A stretch of 64,000 nucleotides of DNA, from positions 127,230-191,229 of the forward strand of contig CAZMAT010000003.1 of NCBI GenBank assembly GCA_964564435.1, in the 5' to 3' direction. Below the pieces are notes generated by a model. That model was not told the DNA's origin and ran no database searches. It saw only the letters and a program-made list of their open reading frames with translations. This DNA comes from Fermentibacter sp964564435. Lineage in GTDB: Bacteria > Fermentibacterota > Fermentibacteria > Fermentibacterales > Fermentibacteraceae. Shown piece after piece: positions 31,645 to 41,226 of the stretch. Position numbers and translations under genes: made by a program. Within the stretch, counting starts at the first letter, position 1. Each line of letters begins with the position of its first letter.

Positions 31645-33311
31645 CCCAGGGCTTCCCCTCCGATTCCGAGATAGCCGCCGCGGCCAGCCCACTGCCGATC
31701 ACCGAAGTCGCCCGAAGGCTCGGCCTCGCCGGCGAGGATCTCGTCCTCTACGGGGACGACAAGGCCAAGGTCCGCCTCGACGCGGTGCGCAGGAGGTCGA
31801 AGGGCCAGGGGCGACTGGTACTCGTCTCCGCCATGACCCCGACACCCGCCGGCGAAGGCAAGACCACCACCTCGATCGGCCTGGCGCAGGGGCTGGCCAG
31901 GCTCGGCCTGAAGTCCTGCATCGCCCTGAGGGAGCCCTCGCTGGGCCCGATATTCGGGATGAAGGGCGGGGCCACCGGAGGAGGCTACTCGCAGCTACTG
32001 CCGGCGGAGGACATAAACCTCCACTTCACCGGCGACCTCCACGCCATCACCTCGGCGCACAACCTGCTCGCGGCGGCCATAGACAACCACATCTACTGGG
32101 GCAACCGCTCGGGCCTCGACCCGCGGACCGTGCGCTTCCACAGGGTTCTCGACATGAACGACAGAGCCCTGCGCAACATCATCATCGGGCTCGGTGGCAG
32201 GACCCAGGGTGTCCCCCGGGAATCCGGGTTCGACATAACCGCCGCCAGCGAGGTGATGGCGATCCTGGCCCTCACCGAGGGCAGGGAGGACCTGAAGGAG
32301 CGCCTGTCGCGCATCTTCGTGGGGCTGACCTACGACGGCGACCAGGTGACCGCGGGCTCCATGGGGGTGTCGGGAGCGATGGGCGTCCTGCTGAAGCACG
32401 CCATCAGGCCCAACCTAGTCCAGACCCTCGAGGGCGTGCCGGCCTTCGTCCATGCCGGGCCCTTCGCCAACATCGCCCACGGATGCAATTCGATCATCGC
32501 CACCAAGATGGCCGTCGGCCTCTCGGACTGGGCCATCACCGAGGCTGGTTTCGGCTTCGACCTCGGAGCCGAGAAGTTCTTCGACATCAAGTGCAGACAC
32601 GGCGGGCTCGATCCTTGCATCGTCGTCCTGGTAGCGACCTGCCGCGCCCTCAAGATGCACGGCGGCAAGAAGAAGGACCTCGACCCTCCCGACCCGGATG
32701 CCGTGGCGAGGGGGCTGCCCAATCTCGAGAAGCACCTCGAGAACATCGGGAAGTTCAGCCTGCCGGCGGTCGTCTGCGTGAACAGGTTCCCTTCCGATAC
32801 GCCCGAGGAGCTCGGGGTGGTCACCCGCAGGTGCGGGCAGCTCGGCGTCCCGGTATCTGTCGGAGAGGGATTCCTGCGCGGGGGGGCTGGCATGGTCGAC
32901 CTCGCCGAGAAGGTGGTCGCATCAGCTACCTCCTCCGATGCGCACTTCAAGCCCCTGTACGACTGGTCATGGCCCGTCGAGAAGAAGGTCCAGACAGTCG
33001 CGAAGGAGATCTACGGGGCAGAGTTCGTGGACTACTCGCCCCAGGCCCGGAAGGACCTGGCGACCATACGGAAGTTCGACTACTGCTCCCTGCCGGTCTG
33101 CATCGCCAAGACGCAGAACTCCCTCTCCGACAACCCCGAGCTCCTCGGGCGCCCCAAGGACTTCGTGGTGACGGTGAGGGAGATACAGATAGCCGCCGGC
33201 GCCGGTTTCGTGATCCCCATCACGGGCGAGATCCTCAGGATGCCGGGCCTCCCGGCCGAACCCGCTGCACTCAGGATGGACATCGACAGGATGGGGAACA
33301 TCACCTGGTAG
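31641..33311 (+). CDS. fhs: Formate-tetrahydrofolate ligase with a non-AUG start
   Basis: The enzyme joins formate to tetrahydrofolate using ATP, entering the one-carbon pathway. The conserved N-terminus (SPLPITEVARRLGLAGEDLVLYG, then DDKAKVRL) is encoded from ~31680, upstream of the first in-frame GTG at 31785, so a start at 31785 would truncate it. The only plausible starts are CTG 31641, which overlaps the preceding TGA as CTGA, or ATT 31638. From CTG the product is 556 residues, the normal family length. The P-loop TPTPAGEGKTT is at ~65-75, with YSQLLPAEDINLHFTGD, PRESGFDITAASE and EAGFGFDLGAEKF following. It may feed acetogenic, glycine or purine metabolism. Confidence 0.9.
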   Translation: MTQGFPSDSEIAAAASPLPITEVARRLGLAGEDLVLYGDDKAKVRLDAVRRRSKGQGRLVLVSAMTPTPAGEGKTTTSIGLAQGLARLGLKSCIALREPSLGPIFGMKGGATGGGYSQLLPAEDINLHFTGDLHAITSAHNLLAAAIDNHIYWGNRSGLDPRTVRFHRVLDMNDRALRNIIIGLGGRTQGVPRESGFDITAASEVMAILALTEGREDLKERLSRIFVGLTYDGDQVTAGSMGVSGAMGVLLKHAIRPNLVQTLEGVPAFVHAGPFANIAHGCNSIIATKMAVGLSDWAITEAGFGFDLGAEKFFDIKCRHGGLDPCIVVLVATCRALKMHGGKKKDLDPPDPDAVARGLPNLEKHLENIGKFSLPAVVCVNRFPSDTPEELGVVTRRCGQLGVPVSVGEGFLRGGAGMVDLAEKVVASATSSDAHFKPLYDWSWPVEKKVQTVAKEIYGAEFVDYSPQARKDLATIRKFDYCSLPVCIAKTQNSLSDNPELLGRPKDFVVTVREIQIAAGAGFVIPITGEILRMPGLPAEPAALRMDIDRMGNITW

Positions 33312-33324
33312 GTAGGGCAGCCTG

Positions 33325-34893
33325 CTACGGGATCCCCCTCCAGGGATCGGGCTGCAGGTCGCCGGGCGGGGGTTCCAGGCAGGCTGCGCCCGGGCCGCTC
33401 CAGGCAAGCCCCCTGTAGCCTGCGCCGGAGTAGCTGATGCCGGCGCTGCTTTGCCCCGACAGCCAGAAGGCCGGCCTGCCGTCCAGGGCACCCCGGACGG
33501 GCGGCTGCGGGGAGTAGAGCACCGGCCTCCGCACCGCAGCACTCCAGGCCACCAGGGGGAGCCACTCCTCGTCGGTCGCCACGACGTATCCCTCCGGTGC
33601 CTGCATGATCGAAGCGGCCAGTTCCGCGTGCCTCAGCCTGAAGAAGTCCTGGAACATCACCCCGCGCACCGAACCGAACACCGAGAGAGCAACGGCCGCC
33701 CCGAGCGCGAACGCGCCGGCCCGCCCGGCGCCGAGGCACGCCCGCGCCATCGATGCAGCGATCAGGGCGATCGGCAGGAGGAGGAACCTCGGGCCGAACT
33801 GGAACAAGCCGTCAGTCGGCGACAGCAGGATCAGTGCGGCGGCCGACCCCAGGGCCGCCCTTTCGAGCAGCCGGGGGGAGCCACTGGTTTCGTACCTGCG
33901 GAGCAAGGGCGCCAGCGCGAGCCCGGGCGCGAGCATGAAGGCCGATGCCGTACCGAGCGACTTCCTCGAGAAATAGTACAGCAGCACGAGGGCCGACGCG
34001 GCGGCGACGATCGACACCGGCGCCCTTCTCGCGAGACGCGCCGGCAGGGCCATCACGATGATCCATGCGATGACCGCTGCGACGGCCGGGATGTTGGATG
34101 CCGGAACCGTCCATGAGGACAGGATCGAAAGCCTGCTCTCGAGAAGCGCCTCCGCCCCCCGGAATGCCGGCAGGTTGCCCGCCACCCTTGCCGGCAGGAG
34201 GACGGGAAACAGGATGGGCACAGCGGAAAGGCAGGCGAGGGCGATCCAGCCGATCCAGGCCGCCCTGGCTCCCGGCCCCGTGCGACGCCCCGCCATCAGC
34301 GGCAGGGAAGCCCCCGCCGCGGCCGGAAGCATTTCGGGGCGCCATGCCGCCGCAAGGGCGAGCGGCAGAATCCAGAACGGGAGCGGGTCGTCCCGGTGCA
34401 GGGCCGCGAAGAACATGGAAGCCCATACAAGGGCCGGGAGCATGGCGGGGCCGTGCTCCCAGAACACGAAGGCGTAGGGGGCCACCCCTGAGACGGCGAA
34501 GGCGGCCATCCCCCCGGCCATGCCTCCGCCGGCCAGCACGGCCAGCGGCCAGGCCGCCAAAGCGGTGCAGAGGAGCACGAACAGCCTGGCGAGGGTCAGG
34601 CTCCCGGTTCCGAGCAGCGAAGCTGCCGCCGGGAAGCTCGCCGGGTACGACGAAACGACTCCGTCCTGCGTGACGAGAGAGAGCGGAGGAGGGTACGACC
34701 CGGCTCCTGCTCCGGCCGGCAGGGCTCTCGGGAGCGCAGCCCGCCCCTGCAGGCTTGCCTCCGTCTGCCAGAGCCTTATCCCGTTGTCGCCCGAGAACGG
34801 GGCCTCGACCGGGATTCCGGCCCTGAGGAGGAAGGCCGCGGCCAGCAGAACTGCGGTTGCGGCCGCGGCCGCGGCCCCCCCGGGAAGCCTCAT
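33325..34893 (-). CDS. Polytopic membrane protein, GT-C glycosyltransferase-like
   Basis: A 522-residue protein with 11-12 predicted membrane segments. After the first segment, residues ~29-70 form an extracytoplasmic loop with APFSGDNGIRLWQ, where an acidic residue sits as in GT-C enzymes (the catalytic Asp of first-loop DD/ED motifs). A large C-terminal soluble part follows the last segment (~residue 410 on). This fits a lipid-linked-sugar dependent GT-C transferase, but the similarity is only architectural. The ATG directly abuts the nitroreductase stop. Confidence 0.55.
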   Translation of the reverse strand: MRLPGGAAAAAATAVLLAAAFLLRAGIPVEAPFSGDNGIRLWQTEASLQGRAALPRALPAGAGAGSYPPPLSLVTQDGVVSSYPASFPAAASLLGTGSLTLARLFVLLCTALAAWPLAVLAGGGMAGGMAAFAVSGVAPYAFVFWEHGPAMLPALVWASMFFAALHRDDPLPFWILPLALAAAWRPEMLPAAAGASLPLMAGRRTGPGARAAWIGWIALACLSAVPILFPVLLPARVAGNLPAFRGAEALLESRLSILSSWTVPASNIPAVAAVIAWIIVMALPARLARRAPVSIVAAASALVLLYYFSRKSLGTASAFMLAPGLALAPLLRRYETSGSPRLLERAALGSAAALILLSPTDGLFQFGPRFLLLPIALIAASMARACLGAGRAGAFALGAAVALSVFGSVRGVMFQDFFRLRHAELAASIMQAPEGYVVATDEEWLPLVAWSAAVRRPVLYSPQPPVRGALDGRPAFWLSGQSSAGISYSGAGYRGLAWSGPGAACLEPPPGDLQPDPWRGIP

Positions 34894-35394
34894 CTACCAG
34901 GCATTCCAGTGGATCCTGGATTCATCCCACCGCTCGGGCATCGGGGGCTTCTCGCCCGGCCAGCCGAATGCCACCAGCGAGAAGGGTTCGATCCCGGATG
35001 GAAGCCCGACGAGGTTCCTGAATCCCTCGACCCGGTCCTCCCTGGGATGGAGTGCGAGCCAGACCGCACCGAGTCCCAGGGACTCTGCCACCAGAAGGAT
35101 GTTCTGCGTTGCCGCCGCACAGTCCTGTATCCACATGGAACCGTGCGACAGCGAGGTGTCGGCGCAGACGCCTATGCAGCCAGCCGCCTCGGGCACCATG
35201 GCGGCGTGCGGGTGGAATCCCGGGACGGCCTCGAGAAGCCTCCTGTCCTCGATCACCACGAACGACCACGGCTGCCTGTTGCTGGCCGACGGGGCGTACA
35301 TCGCTCCCTTGAGCATGTCGAGGACCATCTCCCTGGGGACCGGGTCCCTGCGGTACTTCCTGATGCTTCTGCGCCGCATTATCACATCGAGCAT
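34894..35394 (-). CDS. Nitroreductase-family FMN oxidoreductase
   Basis: A 166-residue protein starting at ATG 35394. FMN-binding RRRSIRKYRRDPVP is at ~7-20, APSASNRQPWSFVVIED at ~34-50, and the C-terminal LGLGAVWLALHPRED stretch completes the compact nitroreductase fold. The short length is typical of ferredoxin-like single-domain members. The substrate is not evident. The downstream membrane protein starts with no gap. Confidence 0.87.
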   Translation of the reverse strand: MLDVIMRRRSIRKYRRDPVPREMVLDMLKGAMYAPSASNRQPWSFVVIEDRRLLEAVPGFHPHAAMVPEAAGCIGVCADTSLSHGSMWIQDCAAATQNILLVAESLGLGAVWLALHPREDRVEGFRNLVGLPSGIEPFSLVAFGWPGEKPPMPERWDESRIHWNAW

Positions 35395-35545
35395 CGCGGG
35401 CCCCCCTTCGCATATCGGCCACGGGCTTTCGACCCGTATTATGAATATGTTCACTCGCGGCTCATGTGTGATGCCCCTGCCCGGGCCGTGAAGCAGTTGT
35501 CGCCGGTTCGGCAGGGGTTTCGATATCCATGCCATGGGGGCGGTG

Positions 35546-36493
35546 ATGGGCGAGAGGCGCAGGAGGGCCGGGGGTTTCGCGCTCTGGGCGCGCAGAGCCG
35601 TCGCGCTGCTGTGGAAGCTCGTCCTCACCTGCACCGGCACGGGGCTGTTCGCCCTGGCCGTGCGCGGCTTCTACAAGCCCAACTCGCTCATGTCCGGCGG
35701 CGTCACGGGGACGTCCCTCCTGATCAACCACCTCTCGGGCTTCCCCGTCGGCCTGGGAGTGCTCCTGTTCAACATCCCGATCTTCCTCCTCGGGATCCGG
35801 TACGTTGGCAGGCGGTTCGCCGCTCTCTCTGCTCTCGGTGTGGTCCTCTTCTGGCTCGTGGCCGACTTCATGCCGCTCGAACCCCTGACCCGGGACCCGA
35901 TGCTCGCCGCGATCTTCGGCGGCGTGCTCGCCGGGCTGGGCACGGCTTCCGCCATCAGGGCCGGGGGTTCGCTCGGCGGGTTCGACATCCTCGCAGTCGT
36001 GGTCAACAGGAAGTTCTCGACCGGGGTGGGCGAGGTGCTGATGGTCCTGAACGGGATCCTGGTGCTCGCCGCCGGAGTCCTCGTGTCACCTGAAACGGCC
36101 ATGTACACCCTGATCGCGATCTTTGCATCCGGGCGCACCGTCGACCTCGTGCAGACCCCCCGTCCCCGCAAGGCGTTCCTCGTGATGACCCGCCACCCCG
36201 GGCGCATCCGCGAGAGGATCGTCTCTGAGATGGGGAGGGGGCTCACGGTCTGGCGGGCGGACGGAGGGTTCAACCGGGGCAACCTGACCGTGCTGCTGTG
36301 CGTCGTCACGAAAATGGAGATACGGGAGCTCTCCGAGATCGTGAAGGAGGAGGACGGGCACGCCTTCACCGTCGTCCTCGAAGCCAGCGAGGTCTTCGGG
36401 CGCTTCAGGCAACCCGCGGTCTTCCAGAAGCTGCAGAAGCTGCAGAAGCTCCAGGCATGGAACCGCGACGAGCACTACTCCCCGCCGGACTGA
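35546..36493 (+). CDS. YitT-family membrane protein
   Basis: A 315-residue protein. ATG 35546 is preferred over 35534 because GGGGG lies just before it. The first ~190 residues carry about five membrane segments with the YitT signatures GFYKPNSLMSGGVTGTSLLIN, NIPIFLLGIR and RAGGSLGGFDILAVVVNR. The last ~90 residues are the DUF2179 domain (LTVWRADGGFNRGNLTVLLCVVTKMEI). The C-terminus contains a 9-bp repeat encoding QKLQKLQKL. YitT proteins are widespread, and their transported substrate is not established. Confidence 0.88.
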   Translation: MGERRRRAGGFALWARRAVALLWKLVLTCTGTGLFALAVRGFYKPNSLMSGGVTGTSLLINHLSGFPVGLGVLLFNIPIFLLGIRYVGRRFAALSALGVVLFWLVADFMPLEPLTRDPMLAAIFGGVLAGLGTASAIRAGGSLGGFDILAVVVNRKFSTGVGEVLMVLNGILVLAAGVLVSPETAMYTLIAIFASGRTVDLVQTPRPRKAFLVMTRHPGRIRERIVSEMGRGLTVWRADGGFNRGNLTVLLCVVTKMEIRELSEIVKEEDGHAFTVVLEASEVFGRFRQPAVFQKLQKLQKLQAWNRDEHYSPPD

Positions 36494-36546
36494 AAGCCGG
36501 CGACCGCTGGGCGCAGCGAGTCAGCTTAGACAGGAGGATTCGAGTC

Positions 36547-39192
36547 ATGGGTTCGACCGGCCATCGGCATCCGATGCTCCTGATTCTGATCCTGTCAATC
36601 GCCGGGACGACCCTCGCCGGCACCACCGGGAGCCTGTCCGGGATCGTCGAGGGCTCTGACGGCAACCCCCTGATCGGCGCCAGCGTGATCGTGGAGGGCA
36701 CCGGCCTGGGCGCGATCACCGACGGCGGAGGGGCATTCCACATCTATGCGCTCGATCCCGGGCACTACACCCTGACCGCCCGGATGGTGGGCATGACGAC
36801 GGTCTCCAAGGAGGGCGTCAGAGTCGTGACCGACCAGTCCACGACCGTCGACTTCGTCCTCGACGTCGAAGCTGCGGGATCCACCGTGATAGAGGTGAGG
36901 GACCAGAGGAACCTGATCCTCGAGACCGTCCCGTCCACCATCCACGTGGTCGACAGGACGGAGATGGAGCTCATGCCCGTCCCCGACATGCTCGAGGTCA
37001 TCAGCCGGCAGCCGGGTGTCGTATCGAGCGGAGGGGCCCTCCATGTCCGCGGCGGGCGGGCCGGGGAGGTCTCCTTTCTCCTCGACGGCATACCCGTGCG
37101 CTCACCTGTCGACAACTCCTTCAGCTCGCTCCTCCCCGTGTCGGCCGTCTCCGAGGCGTCGATCATCACCGGGGGGGCGTCGGCCGAGTACGGGAACGCC
37201 ATGTCGGGCGTGGTGAACATGATCTCCCGCGAGGGTGGCGATACCTGGGAGGGAGACATCGTCCTCAGAGGCGGTGACCTGCGTGAAATCGGCTTCGAGT
37301 CGCCATCCATCAACTACTCCCGTCCTTCGGAGAACGACAGCTTCAGGGATGGCTGCATCGACGCAGAGGTGTCGCTCGGGGGCCCCGAGCCCCTTTCGAA
37401 CTACCTGCTGCCGTCGATAGGCATCGAGATCCCGTGGGACCTCAGGCTCTTCGGCTCCGCCAGGCTCCTCGAGAGCGGACGATCCCTCGCGGACAGCAGG
37501 GGGTACTGGGAGAACAACTGGCAGAACCTCGCGAACGGGTCGCTCAAGCTGTCCGGGCGGCCTTCTGCCTCGACCAGGTTCTCGGTTCTCGGGTACTACA
37601 ACTACAGGCAGTCGGGCTGGGACGAGTGGGCCTGGTCCCGCGTCGACGAGCCCGCCTACATCGGATTGGAGCCCTACCTGGGGAACGATCCGGACTACTC
37701 GATCCCTGTGCGCTTCCAGGAGACCGGCGGGGCGACTGCGTCCTTCACGAGGATGTTCTCGCAGGAGTCGTTCGTCGAGTTGAGGCTCAACCAGAACCGC
37801 TTCTGCCACTGGCGCAGGATAGAGAGCCCTGACGGAGGATGGTACGGCGAATCGTACTCGCCGTCGGACTGGCTCTCGGTGTTCTTCCCGGAGCCAAGGG
37901 TCGTGGACAGCCTGGGCTTCTACCACCAGGGGCTCCATCCCGAAGTCTGGCTCGAATCACGGAGCACGGTCACCAACGCCAGGATCGATTTCACGGACAG
38001 GCTGTCAGGGGTTGTCGAGCTGAAGGTCGGCTTGGAGGGCTCATACTACGACATCTACGACTACAGCGTGTACCTGTCGAACGCAGGCAGCGCGAGCGTG
38101 AGCCTCTGGAGGGCCTATCCCTCCTCCTGGGCGGCATTCTGCCAGAGTGTGTTCAGGTTCGGGGGAGGGATGGTCATGAACGTCGGGCTGAGATACGACA
38201 CGTTCAATCCCAACTGCTCCCGTTTCGATCTCGATGACGGGGGAACCGCTCCTGTCCCCGACAAGAGCCAGATCAGCCCGAGGGTGGGGATCACCCACCC
38301 CGTGACGGACAGGGACGTCTTCTTCGCGACATACGGCAGCTACTTCCAGATGCCGAACATGAACGAGCTGTTCTACGGCACCGACTACAACATCTCGAGC
38401 ATCTACTCCATCGTGGGGAATCCGGACCTCGACGCCGAGAAGACGTCGGCCTACGAGGCCGGCCTCAGGCACAGGCTCTCCGACGAGTCCTCGCTGGCCT
38501 TCTCGGCATTCTACAAGGATGTGTCGGGGCTGGTCAGGACCACGGGTTACGACAGCGAGAGCTACGACTACTACTTCATCTACGAGAACGACGACAGCCA
38601 CGCCACCGCATGGGGGATCGAGGCTCAGATCCTCGAGCTGCCGGGGGGCTGGTGGTCGGGATCGGCGGGATACACCTACTCGGTCGCGCGGGGAAGGTAC
38701 TCTTTCTCGGCCGAAGGGTGGGAGTACGAGTCGGAGGGGGTGACGATCCCCTCCACCAGCGACAGCTATCTCGACTGGGACCAGAGGCACTCGGCCGATG
38801 CGAGCCTCGTGTTCACCGTGCCGGAGGCCTCCCTGCCCCGGCTGGCCGGGGGCGACGTCTTCGGCGGATGCGGCCTTTCTATCGACTGGAGCTACGGCAG
38901 CGGGTTCCCGTTCACGCCCCCCTCCGCAGGCCCTGTCCAGACGCAGATGAACACCGAACGGTACCCCTGGAACATGCAGACGGACATGAGCCTTTCGAAG
39001 CGTTTCCGGGCGGGAGGCCTGGATGCGGAGTTGTCGCTGACGGTCTACAACGTCTTCGATCGCCGTAACCTGGTGAACATCTTCGATACAGGCCACTATC
39101 TCGAAACGGGTGAACCGGGAGGGGCCATGGGCAATCCCGGCTCGTGGGCCCCGGCCAGGCATGCCTTCGCAAAGGTCGGTGTATCGTGGTGA
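36547..39192 (+). CDS. TonB-dependent outer-membrane receptor
   Basis: An 881-residue protein starting at ATG 36547 (GGAGG upstream). A signal peptide (1-24) is followed by a carboxypeptidase-regulatory-like domain (~30-110, SLSGIVEGSDGNPLIGASVIV). The plug domain follows (~125-235: VPDMLEVISRQPGVVSSGG, LHVRGGRAGEVSFLLDGIPV, SAEYGNAMSGVVNM). A C-terminal barrel closes the protein and ends in an aromatic residue (FAKVGVSW). Such receptors use energy from TonB-ExbBD to import large or scarce nutrients; the ligand is unknown. The lipoprotein gene at 39189 overlaps its stop codon. Confidence 0.9.
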   Translation: MGSTGHRHPMLLILILSIAGTTLAGTTGSLSGIVEGSDGNPLIGASVIVEGTGLGAITDGGGAFHIYALDPGHYTLTARMVGMTTVSKEGVRVVTDQSTTVDFVLDVEAAGSTVIEVRDQRNLILETVPSTIHVVDRTEMELMPVPDMLEVISRQPGVVSSGGALHVRGGRAGEVSFLLDGIPVRSPVDNSFSSLLPVSAVSEASIITGGASAEYGNAMSGVVNMISREGGDTWEGDIVLRGGDLREIGFESPSINYSRPSENDSFRDGCIDAEVSLGGPEPLSNYLLPSIGIEIPWDLRLFGSARLLESGRSLADSRGYWENNWQNLANGSLKLSGRPSASTRFSVLGYYNYRQSGWDEWAWSRVDEPAYIGLEPYLGNDPDYSIPVRFQETGGATASFTRMFSQESFVELRLNQNRFCHWRRIESPDGGWYGESYSPSDWLSVFFPEPRVVDSLGFYHQGLHPEVWLESRSTVTNARIDFTDRLSGVVELKVGLEGSYYDIYDYSVYLSNAGSASVSLWRAYPSSWAAFCQSVFRFGGGMVMNVGLRYDTFNPNCSRFDLDDGGTAPVPDKSQISPRVGITHPVTDRDVFFATYGSYFQMPNMNELFYGTDYNISSIYSIVGNPDLDAEKTSAYEAGLRHRLSDESSLAFSAFYKDVSGLVRTTGYDSESYDYYFIYENDDSHATAWGIEAQILELPGGWWSGSAGYTYSVARGRYSFSAEGWEYESEGVTIPSTSDSYLDWDQRHSADASLVFTVPEASLPRLAGGDVFGGCGLSIDWSYGSGFPFTPPSAGPVQTQMNTERYPWNMQTDMSLSKRFRAGGLDAELSLTVYNVFDRRNLVNIFDTGHYLETGEPGGAMGNPGSWAPARHAFAKVGVSW

Positions 39193-40217
39193 GTCACTTC
39201 ACGCACACTCATCCCAGGTCTGCAGCCCGGGTCATGTTGCTGGCAGCGATCGCGCTACTGCCGGGATGCCACGAAGTGACCGAGTACTCCTCGGCAGGCG
39301 AGATCGGCGTCGTGGTGGTGGATCTGGAAGGATTCACCGTCGAGGGGGTCATCGAGGGGTTCGACGGAGGCAGAGCCATCCTGTCCGTCGGCGAACACGC
39401 TTTCATCGTGTCGAGCAACAGGGGCAGGCTCTTCGTCGGGGATTCCGAAGCCCGGAACATCGAGAACGTCTATCAGATCGGAACCCCGTTCGGGAGCGGC
39501 TACTGCAGCATCGTCCCCGGCTCCTCCTCGGTCTATGTACTGGGAGGGTTCGGCAGCATCCTGGAGTTCAACCTCTCGACCCATTCGGTCGTCGACGAGT
39601 TCCAGGCCGGCCCCCTGCCCCTGAATCTGTGCCGGGCTGGCTTCGCCCAGTACGTCTACGTGGCCGACGGCCAGGACGGGAAAGTCAGGGAAGTCTGGAT
39701 CTCCGACAACGAGGTCCACGAGGAGTTCGATCTGTCGGTCCCGATCGGCTCGATCGCAACGAGTGAGATGTCCGGAAGCGATCCTCTCGTGCTCGCAACA
39801 GCAGCCTGCGATGATTCGGCGTTCATCCTGAGGCCTGGATTTCCGGATTATCACAGCACCATCGTCCTCTCCTCCCCGGCCGTGGATGCCTGCGCTCTCC
39901 CCGACTCGGCGGTGTTCTTCCTGGCCCACCCGGACATCGACGGGAGCGGCGGGGTGACCAAGATCCACGTGAGCGAGTTGTACACGAGCGCTTCGGTATG
40001 GACTCTGGAGGGCGAGGCGTGCCTGACGTGCGTCGATCCCGTGTTCGGCAGGCTCTATGTCGCATGCCGGATCCCCGGGGGCACGACCCGCATCTACGAG
40101 ATGAGCATCCCCGGAGGGATGGCGATCCTGAGGACCCTGGAAGTCGACGGCTCACCCCGCGACATGATCATCCAGGGGGCTTACGCTGGCCGGCTGCTCC
40201 TCCTCACTTCCGGGTAG
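39189..40217 (+). CDS. Beta-propeller-like lipoprotein coupled to the TonB receptor
   Basis: A 342-residue protein from GTG 39189, overlapping the receptor stop as GTGA. A basic/His-rich start leads to LLAAIALLPGC, a lipobox. The mature protein is a succession of short strand repeats (GRAILSVGEHAFIVSSNRG, SSVYVLGGFGSILEFN, QYVYVADGQDGKVREVWI) like YVTN/YncE-type propellers. In Bacteroidota, similar lipoproteins sit next to TonB receptors and assist capture of the ligand, so a surface ligand-binding partner is the likely role. The end overlaps the convergent gene at 40204 by 14 bp. Confidence 0.7.
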   Translation: MSHFTHTHPRSAARVMLLAAIALLPGCHEVTEYSSAGEIGVVVVDLEGFTVEGVIEGFDGGRAILSVGEHAFIVSSNRGRLFVGDSEARNIENVYQIGTPFGSGYCSIVPGSSSVYVLGGFGSILEFNLSTHSVVDEFQAGPLPLNLCRAGFAQYVYVADGQDGKVREVWISDNEVHEEFDLSVPIGSIATSEMSGSDPLVLATAACDDSAFILRPGFPDYHSTIVLSSPAVDACALPDSAVFFLAHPDIDGSGGVTKIHVSELYTSASVWTLEGEACLTCVDPVFGRLYVACRIPGGTTRIYEMSIPGGMAILRTLEVDGSPRDMIIQGAYAGRLLLLTSG

Positions 40218-41226
40218 GAGCCTCCCCGGCCCACTCGAGCGCGTACTCGAGCACCGGATCGACCCCGGCTGCGAAGTCCTCCTCCGAGGCGTCCACGAAG
40301 ATGTCCGGCGGCACCCCGGCCTGGTGCACCCAGGTCGTCGAATCAGCCCTGATGATCGTGGAGTCGGGCACCGCGTACGTCACGTCGCCGGGGAGGCTGA
40401 AGTACGACAGGTGGTCGGGAAAGCGCATCGTCGTATCGCCCATCGTGGTCACGTTCGGGATCTCGGATACCATGCACGCGAACTGCTCGGACACGTGCAT
40501 GTTGCCCTCCCCGAACAGCACAGCCACCGGTCCGGTGAAGCAGCCCTCGGTCTGGGAGATGTACCTCGGGACCATGCGGCCGAAATCCTCGCGCCCCGGC
40601 CCCGATCTCCCCACCGTGAAGTAGCCGATCCTCACATCGTCGTTGAAGGTGCGGCAGACCTCGCCCAGGAACGCCCACGCGATGTCCCCCTGGTTCATCC
40701 TCACGTCAACGATGAATTCCTCGACACCTTGCTGGCTCTCGATCACGGCGTCGAGCTCGGTGTTGTTGACTGCCCAGTGCTCTATCATGAAGTAGAGCGT
40801 ATTCCCGAACCTGCACCAGCCCCAGATGCCCTGATGCACCCAGGTGAAGCCCTGCGGCTCGAGATATGTCCACAGCACGTCCATGTCGCAGTTGGGCTCG
40901 ACCTCCAGGGGATGGGTCGGTTCCTGCCCGACCCGGATCCCCGGATCCTCTAGCTCCGAGCACATGTCGAAGATGATGGCCTCGATGTCGGCCTGGCTCC
41001 CGGCCTGATCCGCCATCGCGCCGTACTGGGCGTGCATGGCGTCCCAGTCCGCGTCCGAGAGATGGAAGTTCACGTACCTGCCGTCGAACGTTCTCCAGAC
41101 TAGTTCGAACTCGCCTCTGAGGTCGTCGATCGATCCGAGGTCGACCGGGTCGAACACGCTGCACGAAAGGGGGATCAGGGCCAGTGCCGGAAGAAGGGCG
41201 GGCAGGCCCGGGAGCCCTGCCCTCAA
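40204..41226 (-). CDS. S41-peptidase-like lipoprotein, possibly inactive
   Basis: A 340-residue protein from TTG 41226, which overlaps the stop of the upstream secreted gene (TTGA). The N-terminus has a lipobox-like ALALIPLSC. The C-half resembles the C-terminal-processing peptidase core: VEEFIVDVRMNQGD, then GPVAVLFGEGNMHVSEQFACM. In active enzymes the last stretch reads about SASASE, with the nucleophile two residues before the final S-E. Here that position is His, so the catalytic Ser may be lost. A later D-STIIRADSTTW region replaces the usual Lys helix. Fold assignment is moderate. Confidence 0.6.
   Translation of the reverse strand: MRAGLPGLPALLPALALIPLSCSVFDPVDLGSIDDLRGEFELVWRTFDGRYVNFHLSDADWDAMHAQYGAMADQAGSQADIEAIIFDMCSELEDPGIRVGQEPTHPLEVEPNCDMDVLWTYLEPQGFTWVHQGIWGWCRFGNTLYFMIEHWAVNNTELDAVIESQQGVEEFIVDVRMNQGDIAWAFLGEVCRTFNDDVRIGYFTVGRSGPGREDFGRMVPRYISQTEGCFTGPVAVLFGEGNMHVSEQFACMVSEIPNVTTMGDTTMRFPDHLSYFSLPGDVTYAVPDSTIIRADSTTWVHQAGVPPDIFVDASEEDFAAGVDPVLEYALEWAGEAPTRK

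Noticed and set aside
31785..33311. Formate-tetrahydrofolate ligase starting at GTG 31785
   Set aside because: It would remove about 48 conserved N-terminal residues that are clearly encoded upstream.
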